A stretch of 11,338 bases of DNA from NCBI GenBank assembly GCA_028709355.1, contig JAQVXF010000020.1, positions 1 to 11,338 of the forward strand, written 5' to 3'. The stretch comes from Syntrophomonas sp. (GTDB taxonomy: Bacteria; Bacillota; Syntrophomonadia; Syntrophomonadales; Syntrophomonadaceae). Both the position numbers and the translations under genes were made by a program. Below are positions 1 through 6,642 of the stretch, piece by piece; the first letter of the stretch is position 1, and the number at the start of each line of letters is the position of its first letter. The notes under the pieces are model-generated. The model had not been told where the DNA came from and searched no databases. It saw nothing but the letters and a program-made list of their open reading frames with translations.

Positions 1-1379
1 ATTCGCCCGCCGATGGCGACAGCATGCTGGCAGCCTATGAGGATGACGGGGTGATGGTCAACTCGGGGGGCTTTGATGGGCTAAGTGTGGAGGTGGGCAA
101 GCAGCAAGTCATCGCCCACATGCAGGAGCAAGGTTTTGGGGTGGCTACGGTCAATTTCCGCCTGCGGGACTGGCTCATATCCCGCCAGCGCTATTGGGGC
201 TGTCCCATACCCATGGTTTACTGTGAAAAATGCGGGTTGGTACCAGTGGCGGCGGCTGATCTGCCAGTAGTGCTGCCCGAAGACGTGGAATTCCGGCCAT
301 CGGGCGAGTCACCTCTTAATTATGTAGAGTCCTTCTATAAGACCGACTGCCCCTCCTGCGGGGGACCCGGTCGCCGGGAGACCGACACCATGGACACTTT
401 CGTCTGTTCTTCCTGGTACTTCGATAGATTCTGTGATCCCCACAACGATGAGTTGCCCTTCAGCCGGGAATCAGTGGACTATTGGATGCCGGTGGACCAA
501 TACATCGGTGGGGTGGAGCATGCCATATTGCACCTGATGTACTCCCGCTTCTTCACCAAATTCCTGTATGACATGGATTACCTGCCCTGCGATGAGCCTT
601 TTACCAACCTGCTCACCCAGGGGATGGTTTTGAAGGACGGCTCCAAGATGTCCAAATCCAAGGGCAACGTGGTCAGCCCCGAGGACATCATTAATACCTA
701 TGGAGCCGATACCGCCCGCCTGTTCATCCTGTTCGCCTCCCCACCGGAGCGCGACCTGGAGTGGAGCGACCAAGGGGTGGAGGGTTCTTCCCGCTTCCTC
801 AACCGGGTCTGGAGAATGGTCAGCAACTGCGCCGCGGACATCCGGGAAATCAGCCTGCCGGCCCAGTTCGGGGAATTGGATGGTGAGGCCCGCAAACTAC
901 GTTATAAGACCCATGCCACCATCAAGAAGGTCAGCGAGGACATCGAATTGCGGTTCAACTTCAACACCGCCATCAGTGCGATAATGGAATTGAACAATAT
1001 GCTCACCGCCTATATCGACCAGGATGATCAGGACCTGTCGGTCCTGAAAGAAGCAGTGGAAACCATGATAGTGCTGCTCAGCCCTTTTTCACCGCATCTA
1101 TGTGAGGAGCTATGGCAGATGTGCGGGCACCAGGACAGCGTATGCCAGCAAAGCTGGCCCCGCTATGAAGTCGCCGCCCTGGTGCAGGATGAGGTGGAGA
1201 TCGCGGTGCAGATCAGCGGCAAGGTGCGGGAACGGATGATGGTCCCGACCGGGGTAGACGCAGCGGAGATGCAGAACCAGGCCCTGGCCCTGCCCAAGAT
1301 ACAGGAGATGCTGGCCGGCAAACAAGTGGTAAAAGTGATTGTCGTGCCCGGTAAACTGGTAAACATCGTCGCCCGTTAA
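1..1379 (+). CDS. leuS: Leucyl-tRNA synthetase, C-terminal part (5' end outside window)
   Basis: This class I aminoacyl-tRNA synthetase charges tRNA-Leu with leucine in the cytoplasm. The reading frame is open to the left edge (first full codon at position 3), so the HIGH motif and most of the CP1 editing domain lie outside. The visible part begins in the end of the editing domain (GVMVNSGGFDGL). It continues through RDWLISRQRYWGCPIP, a CxxC-containing insertion (YCEKCG and DCPSCGG, probably a zinc-binding pair), and the catalytic KMSKS loop at 645-659 (DGSKMSKSKGN). A helical anticodon-binding domain and the small C-terminal domain (VQISGKVRERM to VPGKLVNIVA) follow. About 459 residues are present, against roughly 820 in a complete enzyme. 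The gene converges on rsfS. The family call is certain. Zinc binding is inferred from the cysteine spacing; some LeuRS enzymes carry this module and others lack the cysteines. Confidence 0.98.
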   Translation, partial: SPADGDSMLAAYEDDGVMVNSGGFDGLSVEVGKQQVIAHMQEQGFGVATVNFRLRDWLISRQRYWGCPIPMVYCEKCGLVPVAAADLPVVLPEDVEFRPSGESPLNYVESFYKTDCPSCGGPGRRETDTMDTFVCSSWYFDRFCDPHNDELPFSRESVDYWMPVDQYIGGVEHAILHLMYSRFFTKFLYDMDYLPCDEPFTNLLTQGMVLKDGSKMSKSKGNVVSPEDIINTYGADTARLFILFASPPERDLEWSDQGVEGSSRFLNRVWRMVSNCAADIREISLPAQFGELDGEARKLRYKTHATIKKVSEDIELRFNFNTAISAIMELNNMLTAYIDQDDQDLSVLKEAVETMIVLLSPFSPHLCEELWQMCGHQDSVCQQSWPRYEVAALVQDEVEIAVQISGKVRERMMVPTGVDAAEMQNQALALPKIQEMLAGKQVVKVIVVPGKLVNIVAR

Positions 1380-1413
1380 ACCGTCCGGCTTCGAGCCGTC
1401 CCTATATACAAGA

Positions 1414-1453
1414 GAGCCCGTCAACCATACCCGAAAATGTGGTTGGCGGGCTC
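1414..1453. terminator. Hairpin terminator between convergent leuS and rsfS
   Basis: A 16-bp stem (left arm 1414-1429, right arm 1438-1453, two G-T pairs) closes an 8-base loop. It lies 34 bp after the leuS stop and 26 bp beyond the rsfS stop, where transcripts from both sides should end. The T-run is weak on both strands: the plus side continues GTTCGTC, and the minus side continues TCTTGTATATAG, which is somewhat richer in T. The likely role is a shared bidirectional terminator. The imperfect U-tracts leave some doubt about efficiency. Confidence 0.6.
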
Positions 1454-1479
1454 GTTCGTCCGACTGGACAGCTCCCTGA

Positions 1480-1830
1480 CTACGGGTTTTCGATGGGCAC
1501 CTTGCGGGCATCGGCCCACAGATCCTCCAGCTTATAGTGTTCGCGTTCTTCCTGGCGGAAGATATGCAGTATGGTAGAGCCGTAGTCCAAGACCACCCAG
1601 GTACCTTGCTGATAACCGTCCCTCCGCAATAAGGAGACGCCTTGCTCCTGCAGTCGCTGCTCGACATGGTCGGCTATGCTGTGAATCTGGACCAGATTGC
1701 GGCCGCTGCAGATAACAAAATAGTCGGCTATGATGGTTTTTTCAAACACGTCCAGAACGGTGAGGTCGATTGCCTGCTCCTCCAACGCGGCATCCACGAC
1801 CAGTTGCATGAGTTGTTGCTCGCTTATCAA
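1480..1830 (-). CDS. rsfS: Ribosomal silencing factor RsfS
   Basis: RsfS (DUF143/Iojap family) binds ribosomal protein L14 on the 50S subunit and blocks joining to 30S, lowering translation when nutrients are short. The 116-residue product has the family core: a helix (LMQLVVDAALEEQ), LDVFEKTIIADYFVICSG at about 26-43, and the late GTWVVLDYGSTILHIF segment. The start is read as TTG at 1830, because a strong GAAGGGGGA Shine-Dalgarno ends 6 bases before it. The in-frame ATG seven codons later has no such site, and the longer open frame back to 2097 only overlaps yqeK. It is the last gene of the nadD-yqeK-rsfS operon, 70 bp after yqeK. In many Firmicutes a LytR-type gene sits in that gap; none is present here. 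Confidence 0.95.
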   Translation of the reverse strand: MISEQQLMQLVVDAALEEQAIDLTVLDVFEKTIIADYFVICSGRNLVQIHSIADHVEQRLQEQGVSLLRRDGYQQGTWVVLDYGSTILHIFRQEEREHYKLEDLWADARKVPIENP

Positions 1831-1836
1831 ATAGAA

Positions 1837-1845
1837 TCCCCCTTC
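1837..1845 (-). promoter_or_regulatory. Ribosome binding site fixing the TTG start of rsfS
   Basis: On the minus strand the sequence reads GAAGGGGGA, followed by six bases and then TTG at 1830-1828. No comparable purine tract precedes the downstream in-frame ATG at 1809, so this site decides the unusual TTG start. Confidence 0.7.
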
Positions 1846-1900
1846 GTTATGATTGATGGCTATATATCCGGCTGGGCTGGACCATTTTCCTCGGCTTTTT

Positions 1901-2491
1901 TCACAGCGCAGCCTTGCCCTGCAATTGGCGCAGGAATTGATTCCTGGCTTCCACCGTGACCGGGTGCAGCATGCGGCCTCGTTCCAGGCAGTTATGAATG
2001 GTAGCTTCAAGGCCGAACAGCATGGCTTGGTCCAAAGCTTGCCCCGCCAGCTGGCGTAACCGTTCCAGCTCCGGATAAGGCGAGCGGGTCGGTTCAATCA
2101 TGTCCGCCAGGTAGATGATTTTGTCCAATTTACTCATATAGGTTGAGCCCAGGGTGTGAACCCGGGTTGCTGACAGCAGCTCAGCATCATCCATGCCCAG
2201 TTCAGTCTCCAGTAGGTAAGCACCTACCGGTGCATGCAACAGTTCCGGGCACTCTATCTCCACCGGATGGGTGATCAAGCCGGCGGCAGTACCCACCTCC
2301 AGCAACTGCTCGGGACTGAGGTTCTTGGCATAGTCGTGCAGTATACCGGTGATATAAGCCTTGTGGGTATCGAGCCCAAATAAGCCCGCCAATCGGGCGG
2401 CCGTTTGGGCCACCCCGACACTGTGCTGGCATCGTCCTGGGGACAGCCGTTTTCTTATCAAGGCTTCGGCTTGATCATAATTGGCAATCAT
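1901..2491 (-). CDS. yqeK: HD-domain Ap4A hydrolase YqeK
   Basis: YqeK proteins are HD-superfamily phosphohydrolases. Characterised members split diadenosine tetraphosphate symmetrically into two ADP, keeping this alarmone low. The 196-residue product shows the metal-binding set: His23 (RCQHS), His52-Asp53 (GILHDYAK), His86 (LLHAPVGAYL), His112 (RVHTLGS) and Asp130 (IYLADMIEP). The length is typical of the family. The ATG at 2491 is preceded by GGAG at 8 bases and overlaps the end of nadD by 17 bp, suggesting coupled translation; nadD-yqeK adjacency is a long-conserved arrangement in Firmicutes. The family call is firm. The Ap4A substrate is transferred from studied homologues, not read from this sequence. 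Confidence 0.93.
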   Translation of the reverse strand: MIANYDQAEALIRKRLSPGRCQHSVGVAQTAARLAGLFGLDTHKAYITGILHDYAKNLSPEQLLEVGTAAGLITHPVEIECPELLHAPVGAYLLETELGMDDAELLSATRVHTLGSTYMSKLDKIIYLADMIEPTRSPYPELERLRQLAGQALDQAMLFGLEATIHNCLERGRMLHPVTVEARNQFLRQLQGKAAL

Positions 2492-3107
2492 CAGAGGTGC
2501 TCCAGTATAGTCGGTTGGAGTTGATATAATCCTCCACTTCAGGTGGAAGCAGGTATTTTATGGTTTTTCTCCCCGCCGCCCGAATCCTTATGGCGCTGGA
2601 AGAGATTTCGAAGCCGGGGATCGATATAACCTCCAGCTTCTGCCACATCAGCAGGGGTATACCGGCGAAGCACTCGTCTTCCGGATTCATCTCGTAGCCA
2701 GGCCGGGTGACCACGATCAGGCTGCACATTTCCGCCAGCCGGTCCGGGTCTTTCCAGGTATTCATAAGCATGAAAGCATCGATGCCGAGGATAAAAAAGA
2801 GCCCCGCCTCCCTATGCATCTGCTGGATGGCCGCTACCGTCTCTACTGAATAAGACATGCCCTGCCGGTCGATCTCCAGGCTGGACGCGCAGAAGGCGGG
2901 ATTATCGCGAATCGCCAGTTCCACCATGGCCAGCCGGTGGCGGCTGTCCAATATCTCCCCCAAATTCTTATGCGGCGGGCGGGCCGAGGGGACGAAGATG
3001 ATCCGGTCGAGAGCGAAGGCTTCGCGGGCAAATTCAGCTGCAATCAGATGGCCATAGTGGATGGGATTGAAGGTCCCCCCGATAATACCAATTTTCTTTT
3101 TCACCAT
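2475..3107 (-). CDS. nadD: Nicotinate-mononucleotide adenylyltransferase
   Basis: NadD joins nicotinate mononucleotide and ATP to give deamido-NAD+, the shared late step of de novo and salvage NAD synthesis. The N-terminal nucleotidyltransferase signature GGTFNPIHYGHL (HxGH at 17-20) and the C-terminal ISSSAIR motif at about 168-174 are both intact. The 210-residue length is normal. I chose the ATG at 3107 because AGGTG precedes it by 8 bases. The ATG at 3113 is only 2 bases from that site, and an in-frame ATG at 3167 lies at the predicted transcription start with no ribosome binding site. It is the first gene of nadD-yqeK-rsfS and is divergent from the plus-strand block. Function is near certain; the start could shift by two codons. 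Confidence 0.95.
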   Translation of the reverse strand: MVKKKIGIIGGTFNPIHYGHLIAAEFAREAFALDRIIFVPSARPPHKNLGEILDSRHRLAMVELAIRDNPAFCASSLEIDRQGMSYSVETVAAIQQMHREAGLFFILGIDAFMLMNTWKDPDRLAEMCSLIVVTRPGYEMNPEDECFAGIPLLMWQKLEVISIPGFEISSSAIRIRAAGRKTIKYLLPPEVEDYINSNRLYWSTSDDCQL

Positions 3108-3176
3108 ATTCATGTCACCTGCCCCAGAGTCCCGCTGTATCCATAGTCCAGCCGGCCCGTCGATCATCTATGCTTA

Positions 3177-3205
3177 ATCATAACTATTGCACTTAAAATA
3201 TGCAA
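3177..3205 (-). promoter_or_regulatory. Predicted SigA-type promoter of nadD-yqeK-rsfS
   Basis: On the minus strand a TTGCAT -35 (3205-3200) is followed after exactly 17 bases by a TATGAT -10 (3182-3177, five of six consensus bases). Transcription would begin near 3170, giving a leader of about 60 bases before the nadD ATG. The -35 matches only three of six positions, so the call rests on the -10, the spacing and the location in a divergent, AT-rich gap. Confidence 0.5.
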
Positions 3206-3229
3206 ACTACTGGTAAAAAGGCAAAACCG

Positions 3230-3259
3230 TAAGCACAAACCGGGAATCTTTTGTATAAT
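3230..3259 (+). promoter_or_regulatory. Possible promoter of the plus-strand four-gene block
   Basis: A perfect TATAAT -10 lies at 3254-3259, in AT-rich sequence 58 bp before the GTG start at 3318. No good -35 is seen: TAAGCA at 3230-3235, 18 bases upstream, matches three of six positions. The promoter may be weak or need an activator. The whole 3114-3317 gap holds nothing else recognisable apart from the divergent nadD promoter. Confidence 0.4.
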
Positions 3260-3317
3260 TATTAAATATGGTCAGCTGCCGTCGGTATACAGAAGCTTTT
3301 AGGAAAGGAGACCCGTT

Positions 3318-3941
3318 GTGGAGGAGGCCGAAATCACCCTGGTGTTTCATAATCAAGGTCTGCGCAGTTATATAGAGGTGGATCTCTGCGCCCGTTGTCC
3401 CCGCCAGGACGATAAAGGCTGCTGCGGATTCTATTCGCCGGTCTTCTACCCGACCGACCTGGTCTACTTGTATCTGCATCAGCCGGATTTGCTGGGCTAC
3501 ATATTCGCCCTGGAACACCTGACTATCCTTGATGCTTCGGTCACCGTCAACAATGTCATCGAAGGCCGGGGTTACCGGTGCCGTTTCCACAGCCAAGACC
3601 AGGGCTGCATCCTGCCCCAGTCGCTGCGGGAATCAGTGTGCCGGCATTTCGTGTGTGCCGGGATCGGTTGGACGGAGGAAGCCAGCCTGCAGGATTGGCG
3701 CGAGTTCTTTGACCGCTTGACCGATTATGAGATCGAGACCAACAACGCCTGGACGGAGACTCTGACCGGGATGGGCATTACTTTACGCCGGCCGGAGCTG
3801 CGGGAACGTTTTTTCACGGAATTGGTCAAACTCTATGAGCAAGATCAGAAGCACCCGCCCGGGTTCATCCAGGCTATGCCCCGGGAGGATACCCGGACCC
3901 TGCGCCGGCCGCTGAAGTTTGGAACGGATTGGGTATTATAG
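3318..3941 (+). CDS. YkgJ-like cysteine-cluster protein, function unknown
   Basis: This 207-residue soluble protein has eight cysteines in the YkgJ-type pattern: Cys24-x2-Cys27, then Cys35-Cys36 (KGCCGFY), Cys88 (YRCRF), Cys97 (QGCIL) and Cys108/Cys113 (CRHFVC). The family is thought to bind zinc or an Fe-S cluster through such residues; the role of most members is unknown and no enzyme activity can be assigned here. The C-terminal 90 residues are charged and probably helical, with no recognised motif. No signal peptide or membrane segment is visible. The GTG start is supported by AAAGGAG seven bases upstream. It is first in the plus-strand block, 25 bp before the cysteine synthase gene, so the two are probably cotranscribed. 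Assignment to the YkgJ-like group is by cysteine pattern only and could be a convergent resemblance. Confidence 0.75.
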   Translation: MEEAEITLVFHNQGLRSYIEVDLCARCPRQDDKGCCGFYSPVFYPTDLVYLYLHQPDLLGYIFALEHLTILDASVTVNNVIEGRGYRCRFHSQDQGCILPQSLRESVCRHFVCAGIGWTEEASLQDWREFFDRLTDYEIETNNAWTETLTGMGITLRRPELRERFFTELVKLYEQDQKHPPGFIQAMPREDTRTLRRPLKFGTDWVL

Positions 3942-3966
3942 CAACATAATAATTGGAGGTAATCGG

Positions 3967-5001
3967 ATGGAATGGAATGCCAACGCCCGGATGCTGGACA
4001 GCGTCCTGGAAGCAGTGGGGAGAACCCCCTTGATCCGGCTGGGCAGGATAGCGGAAGACGTCAACGCTGATATCGCGGTGAAACTCGAGTATGTCAATCC
4101 CAGCGGCAGCCTCAAGGACCGGGTAGCACGCCAGATTATAGAAGCAGCCGAACAACGGGGAGAACTCCGGCCGGGCATGATCTTGCTGGAGGGAACCACC
4201 GGCAATACCGGAATATCGACCGCTATGGTAGGCGCCTGCAAAGGATACCGGGTGATCATAGTGATGCCGGAAGGGATGAGCGAGGAACGCAAGAAAACCA
4301 TCGCCGCTTATGGGGCGGAGTTGGTGCTCACCCCCGGGGCCGAAACTGACGTGGACCTGGTATTGGATGAGGTGGCCCAGATCAAAGAACATTACGGGGA
4401 GCAGGTATTTGAAATAGGGCAGTTTTATCGGTCTGAAAACCTGGCCGCCCACTATGACCATACCGGGCCGGAGATCTGGGAGCAGACTGAAGGCAAGATA
4501 GACGTGTTTATAATGTGCCAGGGCACCGGCGGCACTGTGACTGGTACCGCTAAATACCTGAAGAGCAAGAATCCAGATATCAAGGTATATATCTCGGAAC
4601 CACGGGAATCCCCTATCCTGGCCTGCGGCAAGATTGGCAAACACCAGGTACAGGGCATAGCCGACGGCCTCATCCCGGACATCTTGGACCTTCAGTATGT
4701 GGACGGGGTAGTGCTGATCAGTTCCGAGGAGAGCGTGGCCATGGCCCAGGACATGGCCCGCCGGGAAGGGATCTTTTGTGGTATATCATCCGGTTGTAAT
4801 GTAGGGGCCGCCAAGATAGTGGCCCGGAAGTATCCTGACAAAAAGTTGATAGTGACCATGGTCAACGACAATGGCCTGCGTTACCTGTCCACCCCTCTGT
4901 GCGGCACGGTCTGCCAGCGGCAGGAGTTGGAGCGAGAGTATGGACTCAGTCTCGCGGACCAGGCCAAGCTTTCCAGCTATAATCTGGAAGTAATCGAGTA
5001 A
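3967..5001 (+). CDS. Cysteine synthase-family PLP enzyme
   Basis: This is a fold type II pyridoxal-phosphate enzyme of the CysK/cystathionine beta-synthase family. Members usually replace the beta substituent of O-acetylserine (or a related serine derivative) with sulfide to give cysteine. Visible motifs are the PLP lysine Lys50 in NPSGSLKDR, the substrate loop EGTTGNTGIS at 75-84, the phosphate-binding GTGGT at 186-190, and the Ser-containing GISSGCN at 272-278. The 344 residues exceed the roughly 310 of CysK by a C-terminal tail with LCGTVCQRQELEREYG. The start at 3967 follows a GGAGG seven bases upstream; a longer frame from 3919 would overlap the preceding gene. GTTGNTG in place of the common PTSGNTG leaves acceptor and donor uncertain, so no cysK symbol is given. 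The next gene begins 22 bp downstream. Confidence 0.9.
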   Translation: MEWNANARMLDSVLEAVGRTPLIRLGRIAEDVNADIAVKLEYVNPSGSLKDRVARQIIEAAEQRGELRPGMILLEGTTGNTGISTAMVGACKGYRVIIVMPEGMSEERKKTIAAYGAELVLTPGAETDVDLVLDEVAQIKEHYGEQVFEIGQFYRSENLAAHYDHTGPEIWEQTEGKIDVFIMCQGTGGTVTGTAKYLKSKNPDIKVYISEPRESPILACGKIGKHQVQGIADGLIPDILDLQYVDGVVLISSEESVAMAQDMARREGIFCGISSGCNVGAAKIVARKYPDKKLIVTMVNDNGLRYLSTPLCGTVCQRQELEREYGLSLADQAKLSSYNLEVIE

Positions 5002-5023
5002 GCCTAACCAAACCAGAAGGGCG

Positions 5024-6202
5024 GTGCACGATTTGACCCGAGGCGAGGCAGTAATCAGCGGAATTTCCGAATTAGTGCCGGCGTTGGATGCGGGGGGGCG
5101 AGGGACCCTTGACTTGCTGGCCGAGGCAGCGGCCTTGGTGATCCAAGATGCCGGCCTGACCAAGAGCGACATCGACGGGCTGTTGGTCACTCCCCCCAGT
5201 GAGGATAGCTATTTCCTGTGGCCTTCACAGGTGGCCGAATATCTGCAGCTTGATCCGGTTTTCATGAACATGGTGGAACTGGGCGGGGCCAGCGCTGCTG
5301 CTTCGGTAGCGCGGGCCAAGCTGATAGTGGAGGCGGGACTGTGCCGTCACTGCCTGTGCCTGAGCGGCGGGGTTTGGGACTCGCAGGTCTTCAACACCCG
5401 GGCCAATAAAATGGCAGTCATGTCCCAGGCGGAAATCGATTATGAGCTGCCTTATGGACCGATGGGCTTCAATAGCGGTTATGCCCTGATCGCCCGCCGG
5501 CATATGGCCGAATACGGCACCACTCCTCAACAATTGGCTAAAATAGCGGTCGACCAGCGCACCAATGCCCTGGCCAATCCCCTGGCCCTGTTCAACCAAC
5601 AGGCCTTGACCGTTGACGACGTGCTTGCTTCCCGGGTCATTGTCGATCCACTCCACCTGCTGGAGATCGTGCGGCCCTGCAGCGGCGCCGCGGCGGTGGT
5701 GGTCAGCTGCGCCGACCTTGACTGTGCCTGGCCCCACCCGCCCATCCCCATACCCGGATTTGGGGAAGCCTACACCCACAATTCCATCCCCTATGCTCCC
5801 CATCTCACCCATAGCCCAATCCGCATGGCAGCTCAGCGAGCCTACCAGATGGCAGGGTGCAATCCCGGGGACATTGATCTGGTCTCACTGTATGATTGCT
5901 ACACCATTACCGTGCTGATCAGCCTGGAAGATGCCGGCTTCTGCCCCAAAGGGGAGGGCGGCCGATTTGTGGCCGACACCGATCTCACATATAAAGGTGA
6001 CCTGCCCTGCAACACTCACGGGGGGCAACTCTCCTGTGGACAGGCCTCTTTTGCCGGCGGCATGTCCCATGTTGTCGAGGCGGTACGCCAGCTGCGCGGC
6101 GAAGCCGGTTCCCGGCAGGTTCGCAAGAATCGCCTGGCCTTGGTCAATGGTAACGGCGGGGTGATGAGTACCCAGAGTTGTCTTGTCTTGGGGAGGAAGT
6201 AA
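5024..6202 (+). CDS. Thiolase-like (SCP2/lipid-transfer type) protein without catalytic Cys
   Basis: This 392-residue protein has the thiolase fold and belongs to the lipid-transfer/acetyl-CoA acetyltransferase-like group. Supporting segments are DIDGLLVTPPSED near the N terminus, the nucleophile-elbow region ELGGASAAA at 85-93, the loop PCSGAAAVVV, SLYDCYT at 288-294, GFCPKGEGG, and the late NTHGGQLSCGQ at 330-340. The Cys that carries the acyl group in true thiolases is replaced, reading GGAS with Gly88 at that place. His332 and Cys338 sit in the C-terminal active-site loop. Relatives paired with DUF35 proteins include thiolases and retro-aldolases such as the steroid side-chain enzyme Ltp2, so a C-C bond reaction on an acyl-CoA is likely; the substrate is unknown. 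GTG at 5024 is the chosen start, with AGAAGG only three bases before it; TTG at 5033 is possible. The DUF35 gene starts 2 bp after the stop. Confidence 0.85.
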   Translation: MHDLTRGEAVISGISELVPALDAGGRGTLDLLAEAAALVIQDAGLTKSDIDGLLVTPPSEDSYFLWPSQVAEYLQLDPVFMNMVELGGASAAASVARAKLIVEAGLCRHCLCLSGGVWDSQVFNTRANKMAVMSQAEIDYELPYGPMGFNSGYALIARRHMAEYGTTPQQLAKIAVDQRTNALANPLALFNQQALTVDDVLASRVIVDPLHLLEIVRPCSGAAAVVVSCADLDCAWPHPPIPIPGFGEAYTHNSIPYAPHLTHSPIRMAAQRAYQMAGCNPGDIDLVSLYDCYTITVLISLEDAGFCPKGEGGRFVADTDLTYKGDLPCNTHGGQLSCGQASFAGGMSHVVEAVRQLRGEAGSRQVRKNRLALVNGNGGVMSTQSCLVLGRK

Positions 6203-6204
6203 GA

Positions 6205-6576
6205 ATGAGTGGATACAAGCAGATCTTCAAGGATAAGTTGCAGAGCGGGCAGATGTGGCTGCAGTACTGCCTCGATTGTCAACGTTTCGTATACTACCCG
6301 CGGGAAAGGTGCCCCTATTGCTGGCAAGACCGTTTAGACTGGCAGCCCGTCAGCGGATTGGGCACAGTTCACAGTTACACCATCGTCCGGGTCAGTGCCC
6401 TGCCCGAATTCCATCCGCCCTATATCTATGCCCTGGTGGACCTGACCGAAGGGGTGCGCATGGCTGCCAATATCGAGGAGTGCAGCCTGGACCGAATCCA
6501 GGTGGGAATGCCGGTCCATTTGAAGATAATAAATAGAGAGGACAATGCTGCCCTCCCCATATTCATACCGGTCTGA
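6205..6576 (+). CDS. Zinc-ribbon/OB-fold (DUF35) partner of the thiolase-like protein
   Basis: This 123-residue protein has an N-terminal helix, a rubredoxin-like zinc ribbon (Cys22, Cys25, Cys36, Cys39; YCLDCQ and RCPYC), and then an OB-fold domain of about 75 residues (GLGTVHSYTIVRV, PPYIYALVDL, GVRMAANIE, VGMPVHLKI). DUF35 proteins bind acyl-CoA and form complexes with adjacent thiolase-superfamily enzymes: BbsA with BbsB, the DUF35 domain of ChsH2 with Ltp2, and the archaeal thiolase/HMG-CoA synthase complex. Here it follows the thiolase-like gene by 2 bp, which strongly suggests one complex. ATG at 6205 is chosen, with GAGG eight bases upstream; the frame from 6178 has no such site and would overlap its neighbour. 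It is the last gene of the plus-strand block and converges on proA. The domain call is firm; the reaction is not known. Confidence 0.9.
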   Translation: MSGYKQIFKDKLQSGQMWLQYCLDCQRFVYYPRERCPYCWQDRLDWQPVSGLGTVHSYTIVRVSALPEFHPPYIYALVDLTEGVRMAANIEECSLDRIQVGMPVHLKIINREDNAALPIFIPV

Positions 6577-6597
6577 TAGACCAATCATCACTACCGC

Positions 6598-6618
6598 GGG
6601 CTCAAATCCTGAGCTCCC
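6598..6618 (+). terminator. Weak hairpin between convergent DUF35 gene and proA
   Basis: GGGCTCA and TGAGC-T-CCC pair with a one-base bulge around a 5-base loop, in the 66-bp gap between the two stop codons. Only TT follows on the plus strand and there is no T-run on the minus strand. If it terminates at all it is inefficient. No better terminator is visible in the gap. Confidence 0.25.
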
Positions 6619-6642
6619 TTGCGCTAACAGCTCGCCGTTGCT

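Noticed and set aside
1831..2097. Longer rsfS frame back to 2097
   Set aside because: The extension lies largely over yqeK in another frame and is unlike RsfS; a strong ribosome binding site supports TTG at 1830.
3114..3167. Longer nadD start at 3167
   Set aside because: It lies at the predicted transcription start, has no ribosome binding site, and adds residues that do not resemble the family N terminus.
3874..4644. A 256-codon minus-strand open frame opposite the cysteine synthase gene
   Set aside because: It lies almost entirely over a well-supported gene and its translation resembles no known protein family.
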